Shown in pieces: positions 16,434 through 24,057 of a stretch of DNA of 64,000 nucleotides; position 1 is the stretch's first letter; every line of letters begins with the position of its first letter. A model generated the notes under the pieces. The model was not told the origin of the DNA, searched no databases, and worked only from the letters and a program-made list of their open reading frames with translations. The translations under genes and the position numbers were made by a program. Source of the DNA: Bdellovibrio bacteriovorus (GTDB lineage: Bacteria; Bdellovibrionota; Bdellovibrionia; Bdellovibrionales; Bdellovibrionaceae); the NCBI RefSeq assembly GCF_001592745.1, contig NZ_LUKD01000005.1, positions 1 through 64,000 on the forward strand, read 5' to 3'.

Positions 16434-16760
16434 ATGACGGGCCCAAGCGAGATCAAAGTTATTAAAAAGCGTCCTGAGCTTAAAGACCTGGATTCAGGTC
16501 GAGTGCGTGAGGAAGGCAAGGAATTGTTGCAGACATTGATTCGCGGCTTGGTTGATCATCCGGATTCTATCATCGTGACATACAGTTTCGGTGATAAGAC
16601 GACTGTTTATAAAGTCGAATGCGATCAAAAGTGCCTAGGCCAAATCATCGGCGCTAAGGGCAAGAATATCAACGGCGTGCGCGCGGTGATCAGCGCGACG
16701 TTGGCGCGAAAAGGTGTTCGCGCCATTGTTGAAATTCCGTACTACTGTGTCGACGCTTAA
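16434..16760 (+). CDS. KH-domain RNA-binding protein (KhpA-like)
   Basis: This is a 108-residue protein. The C-terminal 75 residues form a single type II KH domain with the RNA-binding loop IIGAKGKNINGVRAVI (G-x-x-G = GAKG), as in KhpA. An N-terminal extension of about 30 charged residues (VIKKRPELKDLDSGRVREEG) is longer than in typical KhpA. KhpA with KhpB binds small RNAs and mRNAs affecting cell division and envelope genes. There is no khpB or rpsP neighbour, unlike the usual context, so this may be a second KH protein. Its stop overlaps the convergent gene by four bases. Confidence 0.82.
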   Translation: MTGPSEIKVIKKRPELKDLDSGRVREEGKELLQTLIRGLVDHPDSIIVTYSFGDKTTVYKVECDQKCLGQIIGAKGKNINGVRAVISATLARKGVRAIVEIPYYCVDA

Positions 16761-17182
16761 GGTTTTACATCGACATCGAATTCGCCTTTTTCGCCATTCA
16801 CGAAAAGGCGGATCTGCCAGCGACCTGCCATGACGAAGTAAGCTTCAGAGACGAAGTAAATACCCTGATCCTGTTTCACAACTTTGACCGGGCCTGAACC
16901 GTGACCATGATGGCCCATGTTCATCCAAAGATCGACTTTCAAATTTTGTGGATCCACCATCACGGGTTCGCCGTTAGCAGAGGCGTACCCATAGAATTTT
17001 ACTAGGAACTGAGACTCTTCAGAATCAGACGGTCCTTTTGTGAATTCAATCGAAGCGCAAACATTTGACGTTTTGAAATAAACAGGGCATGCCGCGCCAG
17101 CTTGAGCTCTGGCATTTGCACTGAAGAGAAGACCCGCAATAAGAAGAGCTGCTCCTAAAATAATAGAACCAATAAGTTTCAT
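16757..17182 (-). CDS. FixH/YtkA-like periplasmic protein, Met/His-rich
   Basis: This 141-residue protein has an N-terminal hydrophobic signal/anchor (about residues 5-26). One beta-sandwich domain has the pattern seen in YtkA/FixH-like proteins: LKVDLWMNMGHHGHGSGPVKV, then YFVSEAYFVMAGRWQIRLFV. The Met/His cluster (MNMGHHGHG) could bind copper. It is the last gene of a minus-strand operon with a barrel protein, a second FixH-like lipoprotein and a redoxin. AAGGAAATG-type ribosome site (GAGAAGGAA before the ATG). The metal role is inferred from residues and context. Confidence 0.7.
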   Translation of the reverse strand: MKLIGSIILGAALLIAGLLFSANARAQAGAACPVYFKTSNVCASIEFTKGPSDSEESQFLVKFYGYASANGEPVMVDPQNLKVDLWMNMGHHGHGSGPVKVVKQDQGIYFVSEAYFVMAGRWQIRLFVNGEKGEFDVDVKP

Positions 17183-17191
17183 TTCCTTCTC

Positions 17192-18091
17192 CTACCGAGG
17201 CCACCGTTGTTGGTAGCTGATATTAAATGTTTTTGATAAACTTGAATTCACGGGATTGCCAATCCAACTTTGGTCGCTGTAGCTGACAGTGACCGCAGAT
17301 GCGAGATTGATCATGTAGCTGCCTGAAAATCCTAAGGTGAAATTTCTTTGAGCTGTGCCATCGCTACTCGTTGCGCCTGAAAGCCGAATCGCATCTTCAT
17401 ATAAATAGGTGAGTGCAGAACCCACGCGATAATCGCCACGATTCCATCCAAGGCCTACGGTCTGAGTGGTTCCAAATCCAGGCTTTACTTCAACGTCTCC
17501 ACCATAGGCCTCGTTCGAAATCGTGCGCGGTAAAGAGTAGTGAATTTCTCCGTTATAATTGGCGTCCCAGGTCGCCCAGGCTTTCATCAAAGCGACGCCA
17601 CCGCCCAGGGAATAAAAACCGCGACCGCGAATGTCTGTGGCTGTTGTGATAGAGGAATCGTAAATGGAAGGGCTTGTTGGCAAGGTCACTTGTAAAAAAG
17701 TCAGACCTTTGGGTTTCCATCGAGAATAAGTTCTTTCAGGAAAAGTTTCATGTCCCAGGTATAAAGAAATATCGCCAACTCCGCTAGAATCAGAAGAGTT
17801 GTCAGCAGACTTCATCATCACCGGGATCGAAAATCCGGCTTGCAAGCTGTCGCTCACCAAGGACGCGCCTTCAAGTTTCAGTGTTTGCGCTAAGTTTCCA
17901 TCCTGACGACGCAGCCATTTGCCATTGGCTAAAACTTCATCGCTGACTTGCGCGTAAGAATACGTACTTGTTACCTGAGCTTTGTCGTCAGCTAAAATCA
18001 GCGCGGGAAAAGAAAAACTTCCACCACAACAACTTGCGGCCAAAGACAGCGAGCCACTAAAAAGAATCAAGACAAATACAAAATATTTCAT
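17192..18091 (-). CDS. Outer-membrane beta-barrel-like protein with N-terminal CC motif
   Basis: This 299-residue secreted protein has a signal peptide ending ...LSLAA. The mature protein begins SCCGGS, a vicinal Cys pair. The rest is a run of amphipathic strands with aromatic girdles (YSYAQV, GFYSLGGGV, YRVGSALTYLY, FTLGFSGSYMI) ending in ISYQQRWPR, as in small outer-membrane channels. Its start overlaps the stop of the preceding FixH-like lipoprotein gene in an ATGA, so the products are made together. The ligand is unknown. The CC pair next to a CPCS redoxin suggests redox or metal handling. Confidence 0.7.
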   Translation of the reverse strand: MKYFVFVLILFSGSLSLAASCCGGSFSFPALILADDKAQVTSTYSYAQVSDEVLANGKWLRRQDGNLAQTLKLEGASLVSDSLQAGFSIPVMMKSADNSSDSSGVGDISLYLGHETFPERTYSRWKPKGLTFLQVTLPTSPSIYDSSITTATDIRGRGFYSLGGGVALMKAWATWDANYNGEIHYSLPRTISNEAYGGDVEVKPGFGTTQTVGLGWNRGDYRVGSALTYLYEDAIRLSGATSSDGTAQRNFTLGFSGSYMINLASAVTVSYSDQSWIGNPVNSSLSKTFNISYQQRWPR

Positions 18092-18507
18092 GGAACGATC
18101 ATTGAGGCGTATGAAGAGTCAATCGTGACTCCGTTGTTTTTCAGTGTGAAGCGAATATCCCAATCTCCGGGCATCAAGAAGTACACGTCGGTGATGCGGT
18201 ATTGAGTCGCATTGATTTTTTCGATTTTTACGGGAATCGAGCCATGGCCCATAGACGGCATCCAAAGACTGACCGCCAATTCATTGAACTGATCCGAAGG
18301 CGCTGAAAAATTTAAAACGAATGCATTGGCTTGTTCACTTGTCGGCGCATTTTCCCAGCTGATCTTAGCCATAATACGAACTTTAGAAAAGTAAGCGCCG
18401 TCGGCCATCGGCTTATTCTGCAGATGTTGGTCATCGTCCGAGACATAATCAGGATTCGCGCAACTCGCAAACAAACAGACACTTAAAATGAGCATCAGAG
18501 CTTTCAC
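18088..18507 (-). CDS. FixH/YtkA-like lipoprotein
   Basis: This is a 139-residue lipoprotein starting at GTG 18507. GGAGG lies eight bases upstream, within the end of the redoxin gene, whose stop directly abuts this start. Lipobox FASC (Cys near residue 16). The domain parallels the protein at 16757: LAVSLWMPSMGHGSIPVKI, then YRITDVYFLMPGDWDIRFTL. Met and His in MPSMGHG are candidate metal ligands. The two related proteins in one operon probably arose by duplication, one lipid-anchored and one soluble or membrane-tethered. Confidence 0.7.
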   Translation of the reverse strand: MKALMLILSVCLFASCANPDYVSDDDQHLQNKPMADGAYFSKVRIMAKISWENAPTSEQANAFVLNFSAPSDQFNELAVSLWMPSMGHGSIPVKIEKINATQYRITDVYFLMPGDWDIRFTLKNNGVTIDSSYASMIVP

Positions 18508-19053
18508 TTAGCTGTCCTCCCTTTGGATGTAGCAACCTAAAGCGCGGCCTTCTTTGTGACGAGGCGCTTTGCCTGCATGAATGTCTTCAAGAACTTCTTT
18601 TAAGAAAAACTTTTTCGCACTGGGGCCGACGTGGCTGTCGGTCACGCCGCCGTGATAGACCATTTCGCCTTTCTTATTAAAAACGAACGCATGAGGTGTT
18701 TTCAACGCACCCAGTTCGTTGGCTAGCTTAGATTTTCTATCTTGAATGACAGGAAAGGGAAGTTGAGCTTCGGCAAAATGTTGTTTGGTCTCTTCGACAG
18801 TTTCATCGGAGTTGGAATGAACACCCACAAACTGCATGCTTTTATATTCTTCCGATAATTTTTTCAGTAAAGCTTCGTGGCTGGCAGAGCAGGGACATTT
18901 AGCAGAAACAAAAATCAAGACCGTTGCCTCTTTATCTGATGTCGAAAACTGGTATTCTTTTTGTGAAGTGACATCGTTTCCGTCAAAAGTCGGCAGGGCC
19001 CATGAAAACGATGCCCAAAGTGTCAGCAGAATTAGAGTCGAAAGTCTTTGCAT
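18508..19053 (-). CDS. Thioredoxin-fold redoxin (AhpC/TSA-like), secreted
   Basis: This 181-residue secreted redoxin has a signal peptide (to about residue 19) and a thioredoxin fold with the active site VSAKCPCSASHEALLKKL near residue 50. FVGVHSNSDETVEETKQHF, FPVIQDRKSKLANELGALKTPHAFVFNKKGEMVYHGG (cis-Pro TP) and KAPRHKEGRALGCYIQ follow. The CPCS site and the C-terminal GCYI Cys resemble redoxins of the 'alkyl hydroperoxide reductase/thiol-specific antioxidant' group. It is first in the operon with FixH-like and barrel proteins, and probably acts on thiols or metal-binding partners in the periplasm. Confidence 0.82.
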   Translation of the reverse strand: MQRLSTLILLTLWASFSWALPTFDGNDVTSQKEYQFSTSDKEATVLIFVSAKCPCSASHEALLKKLSEEYKSMQFVGVHSNSDETVEETKQHFAEAQLPFPVIQDRKSKLANELGALKTPHAFVFNKKGEMVYHGGVTDSHVGPSAKKFFLKEVLEDIHAGKAPRHKEGRALGCYIQREDS

Positions 19054-19187
19054 AAGGCCTTTCTAACACACGAGGTCTATCTCGCAAACGCCACCAAATG
19101 TTGCGTAAATCCACCTGTACGGCGCAATGCGTTTCAAATAGGCCTCTTTCCATACCTTTTTAAAAAGGATTTCTGTAAACTTTCCGT

Positions 19188-21275
19188 ATGTTTACAAAAC
19201 TTAAGGCCCTCCGAGCACGATTCATTCAATACAAGCGAAGTGGAAAAGTCCACAGCGACCTCGATGTTTTGTTATCTGGCGCTAAAGAACAACGCCAATT
19301 AGAAGATCAACTGCAATGGCTGGTGAAGCTGATGCAGTGGATTCGCTATGAAGGATCTGTTGATTCTCACTTGGAAAAAGAAACAGGCCGTCTGCCTGTA
19401 GCTCGCTTGCGCTTTTTGCTTATGGTACTCGACAGGAATCCGGAATGGAAAAAGAACGTCGCGCGCATTCTTCGTACGGTTGTTCATGAAGTCAGTGGTA
19501 TTGAGCTTTATACCGATACGGGACTTCCCAAGGAACTTGGAATGTGGAGTGAGTTTTCAGATCGTCTGATGATGAAGCTTCTGCCCACTCCGCCTTTGGA
19601 TCACGAGTTGGGATATTTGTTTTGGGCGCTCTTTCCAGACAAAGATGATCCATTGTGGTTGGCATCTATCGACAACGTGACCTTTGATAAACTGGTGGAG
19701 CTTTTTCAGTACGAAGTCGCAGCTGAGGAGCGTGACTGGAACCGTTTGCAAAGTGATCTTGAAGACGCTTTGGTTTACCTCGTCATTCAAGTTCGTGCGA
19801 TTGGGCTTTCGCCAGCGATACGCACGCGTTTAGATAAAACAAATTTCCGTGACTCTGCGTTCTTTGCGATGATGCGCGGGCATGAAGAGTTTATGAATGC
19901 TTATCTTGCGGGTGATCGCAACCAGGCCTTTGAAAAAGCATCGCGCTTTCGCATGATTGTGTGGGAGTGCCGTCGAGAGCTCGTGCAAGTCCACAAGCAT
20001 CTTGACGAGTACGGCGTGAGCATCTCGTTGGTGTTCCAGATCGCAAAACTCAGCACTTATTTACAACGCATCGACAGTCTGCTTGAGATTTTGTTAACCG
20101 AGCGCCTGGATAGTCGTAAAGTCACAAGTTTCTTTTCAAAACTCGTTCAGGAAAATCAGGATCTGCGCAGTATCAAATCTTTGTTCTCGCAAAACATCGC
20201 TTTATTCGCCCGCAAAGTCGTAGAGCGTGCTGCCGAAACGGGAGAACACTACATCACGCGCACGAAAGAACAATACCGTCACATGCTCGCGGCCGCCGGC
20301 GGTGGTGGTGCGGTGACGGCGATCACGGTTTACGTGAAAGTAGGTATTTTGGCCTTGGGGTTGGGCGGTTTCGTCGAAGGTTCTTTAGCTTCGATCAACT
20401 ATGCGCTGAGCTTCGTGCTCATTCATCTTGCGGGCTTTACGCTTGGAACGAAGCAGCCGGCGATGACAGCGCCAGCGCTAGCCGAAAAAATGGAAGACGT
20501 CGATACTGAAAAAGGGATGGCGGATCTTGTGACCGAGATCACGCATTTGATTCGCTCGCAGGTGGCGTCTATTCTAGGTAACGTGATGTTCGTTATTCCA
20601 ACGGTCATCTTAATTGATACGGCTTTCTTTTTATTGGTTGGACACAATATCATGTCGATGGAAAAAGCCGTTTCTGCTTATAAATCCGTAGATATCTTAG
20701 GCCCCACGGTTATCTATGCTGCTTTCACGGGAATTCTTCTTTACTCGTCAAGTTTGATTGCCGGGTGGGGAGATAACTGGTTTGCTTTAAATTCTTTGCG
20801 TAAAACTCTTGCTCGCAGCCCTAGCTTGCGCGCTATTTTTGGTAAAAGAGGCGCTCGCAATATCGCGGTCTTTTTAGAAAATAATATTTCAGGTCTCTTA
20901 GGTAATATCTCTTTAGGTATCTTGTTAGGAATGGTGCCCGAGATCATGAAGTTTTTAAGCATTCCTTTGGATGTGCGACACGTAACGCTGTCATCGGGAA
21001 CTTTAGCGGGCGCTTTACCTGTGCTAGGCCTGGATTTCTTAAAGACCTGGGACTTTTGGCGCGCGGTGATTGGGATCTTTTTTGTTGGCGCGTTCAACGT
21101 GCTTGTGAGTTTTGGTATGGCATTTTACACCGCGATCAAAGCTCGTGGCGTGAATGTCACTGAAAGACGGGCGATCCGCCGTGCGATCGCAAAAAGATTT
21201 TTCGCGAATCCTTTGAGCTTCTTTATACCCGTCGGAGCCTCCATAAGGTCTTCGTCGAGTGGGAACGAACATTGA
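19188..21275 (+). CDS. Gcr-family 'site-specific recombinase' membrane protein
   Basis: This 695-residue protein matches the family annotated as site-specific recombinase Gcr (Pfam SpecificRecomb), recognisable from GEHYITRTKEQYRHMLAAAGGGGAV and GSLASINYALSFVLIHLAGFTLGTKQPAMTAPALA. The N-terminal 370 residues are helical and soluble, and the C-terminal half has about six or seven membrane helices (for example near 375-420, 470-490, 505-525). No recombinase catalytic motif (Tyr, Ser or DDE) is visible, so the name is doubtful and a membrane role is more likely. Its stop overlaps the glycosyltransferase start (TTGA). Confidence 0.8.
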   Translation: MFTKLKALRARFIQYKRSGKVHSDLDVLLSGAKEQRQLEDQLQWLVKLMQWIRYEGSVDSHLEKETGRLPVARLRFLLMVLDRNPEWKKNVARILRTVVHEVSGIELYTDTGLPKELGMWSEFSDRLMMKLLPTPPLDHELGYLFWALFPDKDDPLWLASIDNVTFDKLVELFQYEVAAEERDWNRLQSDLEDALVYLVIQVRAIGLSPAIRTRLDKTNFRDSAFFAMMRGHEEFMNAYLAGDRNQAFEKASRFRMIVWECRRELVQVHKHLDEYGVSISLVFQIAKLSTYLQRIDSLLEILLTERLDSRKVTSFFSKLVQENQDLRSIKSLFSQNIALFARKVVERAAETGEHYITRTKEQYRHMLAAAGGGGAVTAITVYVKVGILALGLGGFVEGSLASINYALSFVLIHLAGFTLGTKQPAMTAPALAEKMEDVDTEKGMADLVTEITHLIRSQVASILGNVMFVIPTVILIDTAFFLLVGHNIMSMEKAVSAYKSVDILGPTVIYAAFTGILLYSSSLIAGWGDNWFALNSLRKTLARSPSLRAIFGKRGARNIAVFLENNISGLLGNISLGILLGMVPEIMKFLSIPLDVRHVTLSSGTLAGALPVLGLDFLKTWDFWRAVIGIFFVGAFNVLVSFGMAFYTAIKARGVNVTERRAIRRAIAKRFFANPLSFFIPVGASIRSSSSGNEH

Positions 21276-21994
21276 AATCAAAGATCTCTATAGTTATTCC
21301 CGCGTACAATGAAGAGCAGCGCTTGCCTAAAACTTTGCAAGCGTTGAAGTCATTTGTCGCCGAAGAAAATCCCGATTGGGTGATCACGGAAGTTCTGGTT
21401 GTCGATGATGGATCAACGGATCAAACAGCAACAGTCGCGCAGAATGATCGTGAAGGATTTCCCCTGGTGCGCTTGATATCGTTGTCTCCCAATCAAGGAA
21501 AAGGTGCGGCTGTTCATGCAGGCTTTAAAGAGGCTACGGGCGATTATATCTTGGTGGCCGACGCCGACATGGCGACTCCGTGGGAGGAACTCTTTAAACT
21601 TTTTCCGTCGACGGTAAAATCAGACATGGTCATGGGGTCGCGAGGCCTCGTGCATAGTCATATAGAAAGACGTCAGCACTGGATTCGCCAGAACATGGGA
21701 AAGACATTTAATAAGATATTAAAGCTTCTGGTCGGACTTCCTTATCAGGATACGCAATGTGGTTTTAAACTTTTGCGCAATGATGAGGTGTTTCGCTCTG
21801 AAATCTTGCCGCGCTTGCAAGTGACAAGGTTTGCGTGGGATGTGGAGCTGATAGTTCTTCTCTTAAGAAGAAATAAAATCGTGACGGAAGTGCCGATTCG
21901 TTGGCGTCATCAAGATCACTCGCACGTGCACATTATTCGCGACAGTTTAGAAATGTTGTGGACGGTGATTAAACTGAAACTGCGCCTTCGCTGA
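21272..21994 (+). CDS. Family 2 glycosyltransferase, dolichyl-phosphate glucosyltransferase-like
   Basis: This 240-residue GT2 enzyme begins at TTG 21272, which overlaps the previous stop. The GT-A fold is clear: SIVIPAYNEEQRLPKTL, VVDDGSTDQTATVAQ, NQGKGAAVHAGFKEATGDYILVADADMATP (the D-x-D metal site), GSRG, and QDTQCGFKLLRNDE with the acceptor-site region. This set is close to dolichyl-phosphate beta-glucosyltransferases (Alg5/YkcC type) that charge a polyprenyl phosphate with a hexose. A later acceptor transferase is not encoded nearby. The tight coupling to the Gcr-like membrane protein hints at a joint membrane function, by inference. Confidence 0.88.
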   Translation: MKSKISIVIPAYNEEQRLPKTLQALKSFVAEENPDWVITEVLVVDDGSTDQTATVAQNDREGFPLVRLISLSPNQGKGAAVHAGFKEATGDYILVADADMATPWEELFKLFPSTVKSDMVMGSRGLVHSHIERRQHWIRQNMGKTFNKILKLLVGLPYQDTQCGFKLLRNDEVFRSEILPRLQVTRFAWDVELIVLLLRRNKIVTEVPIRWRHQDHSHVHIIRDSLEMLWTVIKLKLRLR

Positions 21995-22335
21995 CGGAAA
22001 AAGTTCGTTGTCATAAAGAACAATTCTGTGATCTCAAACAAGAAAATGAAGACTCTTAGCGTCATTTACGTTGTTTTAATATTAAGCAGAAACCAAGCTC
22101 ATAAATAATGTCTTCTATAAGGGTTTCTTATATTTAACCGCGTTCCTGTCTTAAATTTGAGCTGAGGTTCCACTTTGGAACTACCAGTGCCATGACAGAA
22201 AATTTCACTTTTTTAGGTGGAAAAAAAAATTGAAGTGGTTCCAAAAGAGTACTTGATAAATCTTTCAACCTGAAATGAAGTGCCTACCCATAGAGGACTT
22301 CAATAGTTGGAGTCCATGGATATGGGGGGACTTTA
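21995..22335 (+). other. Long leader/promoter region of the subtilase gene
   Basis: This 341-base region contains no gene I can support. It has a perfect inverted repeat GTTCCACTTTGGAAC at 22167-22181 and a further GGTTCCA half-site at 22237. There is also a near-perfect repeat GGACTTC ... GGAGTCC around 22292-22315, and a GGGGGG ribosome site before the ATG. These may be operators or RNA hairpins. No -10/-35 pair is convincing. Confidence 0.4.
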
Positions 22336-23964
22336 ATGAAAAACGTATTTGCACTCATCGTTACGGTGTTGTTTGCGACTGCGGCTCAAGCTGAGCGTGT
22401 GATTGTTATTATGAAGGATAAACAAGCCTTCAAATCGGCACACATGGCGTATAAGATGAAGGGGTCTTATGCACTTAAAGGTTTCAACTGGGATCAACAA
22501 CCAAATGGATTGGGACAAGTTGATGGTAAAGTTGAAGACAGCCTTGAGAATCTAAATACACTAATCATCGACACAAACAGCGAGTCAGAGATTGCTAAAT
22601 TGAAAGCAAATCCTGCAGTTGCTTATGTTGAAAAAGAGATTTTCCACGAGGCGCCACGCCCAGTGAAAGGTTTCTTGGCGAAAGCTCAAAAATCTCAACA
22701 AAAAGTAGGTCAAAAAACTCCATGGGGTATCCATGCAGTTAAAGCTCCTCAAGCATGGGCTCTATCTAATCAAGGCCAAGGCGCTCGCGTTCTTGTTCTA
22801 GATACTGGTATTGATCAAGCTCACCCTTCTTTGAAGTCTAACTTCGAAAAAGGTCAAGACTTCACTGGTGACAGCAACGGTTCTGATTACACAGACCACG
22901 TTGGTCACGGTACTCACGTAGCGGGTACTATCGCTGGTGCGATCGATAAAACTGGTTTCACAGGTGTTGCTCCTAAGGCGAAAATCCTTGCGGGTCGCGT
23001 TTGTTCTGAAAATGGTTGCTCGAACGTTTCTATCGCTCAAGGTATCAACTGGGGTATCCAAGAAAAAGTAGACGTTATCTCTATGTCTTTGGGTGGTATG
23101 TGGTCGACTCCTGCTGAACGCGATGCTGTTGCTAAAGCAGACAAAGCGGGCATCACAGTGGTTGCAGCTTCTGGTAACAACGGTTCAAACCGCGTTTCTT
23201 ACCCAGCAGCTCTTTCTACAGTGATTGCAGTAGGTGCTACTGATATCAACAACCTTAAAGCAGACTTCTCTCAGTACGGTCCTGAATTGGCGATCGTAGC
23301 TCCAGGTGTTGCAGTTGTTTCTTCTGTACCACAAGGAACTGGCCGCGAGTCTTCTGTAACAATCTCTATCGGCACTAAATCTGCAAAAGTTGCTTCAACG
23401 ACTTTCCAAGGTGCGAAAGAAGTATTGACTCCTGAAATCAACGTTCTTGTTCCAGCAGGTCTTGGTAAAGACACTGATTTCGCGAACATCGATGTAAAAG
23501 GTAAATATGCTTTGATCAGCCGTGGTGAAATCACTTTCGCTGACAAAATCAAAAACGCTATCAAAGCGGGTGCGGCTGGCGCGGTTATCTACAATAACGC
23601 TCCTGGCTTGATCAACGGTGCTTTGACTGATGATGGTTCAGTTCTTCCTATCGCGGTGTTCATGATCGAACAAAACGTAGGTCAAGAAATCTTGAAATCA
23701 ATCACTGCAGGTCAAACTGTAAAAGCAACTCTTCAAACGATTGCTACAGACTACGCTCCGTTTGATGGTACTTCAATGGCGACTCCTCACGTATCAGGTG
23801 TTGTTGCTCTTATGAAGTCTGCAAACAAAGCTTTGACGGGTGCTCAAGTGAAAGCACTTCTAAAACAAACTGCAACAGCATTGGGTCCTAACACGAACAA
23901 TGAATACGGTGCAGGTCTTGTGAACGCTGAAGCGGCAGTTGCTGCAGCTATCAACGCGAAGTAA
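22336..23964 (+). CDS. Secreted subtilisin-like serine protease (S8) with PA insertion
   Basis: This is a 542-residue exported protease. A signal peptide (about 1-19) precedes an inhibitor I9-type propeptide (about 20-105). The S8 core has Asp in RVLVLDTGID, His in HVGHGTHVAGT, the oxyanion Asn in VVAASGNNGS and Ser in FDGTSMATPHVSG. A PA-type domain is inserted between the Asn and Ser motifs (about 340-460, with KGKYALISRGEITFADKI and GAAGAVIYNN). Codon choice is strongly biased (GGT, AAC, GTT), indicating high expression. Digestion of prey protein is a reasonable inference. It is a single-gene unit with a strong terminator. Confidence 0.95.
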   Translation: MKNVFALIVTVLFATAAQAERVIVIMKDKQAFKSAHMAYKMKGSYALKGFNWDQQPNGLGQVDGKVEDSLENLNTLIIDTNSESEIAKLKANPAVAYVEKEIFHEAPRPVKGFLAKAQKSQQKVGQKTPWGIHAVKAPQAWALSNQGQGARVLVLDTGIDQAHPSLKSNFEKGQDFTGDSNGSDYTDHVGHGTHVAGTIAGAIDKTGFTGVAPKAKILAGRVCSENGCSNVSIAQGINWGIQEKVDVISMSLGGMWSTPAERDAVAKADKAGITVVAASGNNGSNRVSYPAALSTVIAVGATDINNLKADFSQYGPELAIVAPGVAVVSSVPQGTGRESSVTISIGTKSAKVASTTFQGAKEVLTPEINVLVPAGLGKDTDFANIDVKGKYALISRGEITFADKIKNAIKAGAAGAVIYNNAPGLINGALTDDGSVLPIAVFMIEQNVGQEILKSITAGQTVKATLQTIATDYAPFDGTSMATPHVSGVVALMKSANKALTGAQVKALLKQTATALGPNTNNEYGAGLVNAEAAVAAAINAK

Positions 23965-23989
23965 TTAGATTTTAAAATCTAAATTAAAG

Positions 23990-24020
23990 ACGGCTTCCTT
24001 CAAAAGGAGGCCGTTTTTTA
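23990..24020 (+). terminator. Rho-independent terminator after subtilase
   Basis: A stem ACGGCTTCCTT / AGGAGGCCGT (one mismatch) with a short CAAA loop is followed by TTTTTT. It begins 26 bases after the protease stop. Confidence 0.88.
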
Positions 24021-24057
24021 TTTGTGGCCCGCTGTAAGAGTTGTCATAATCTTTGAT

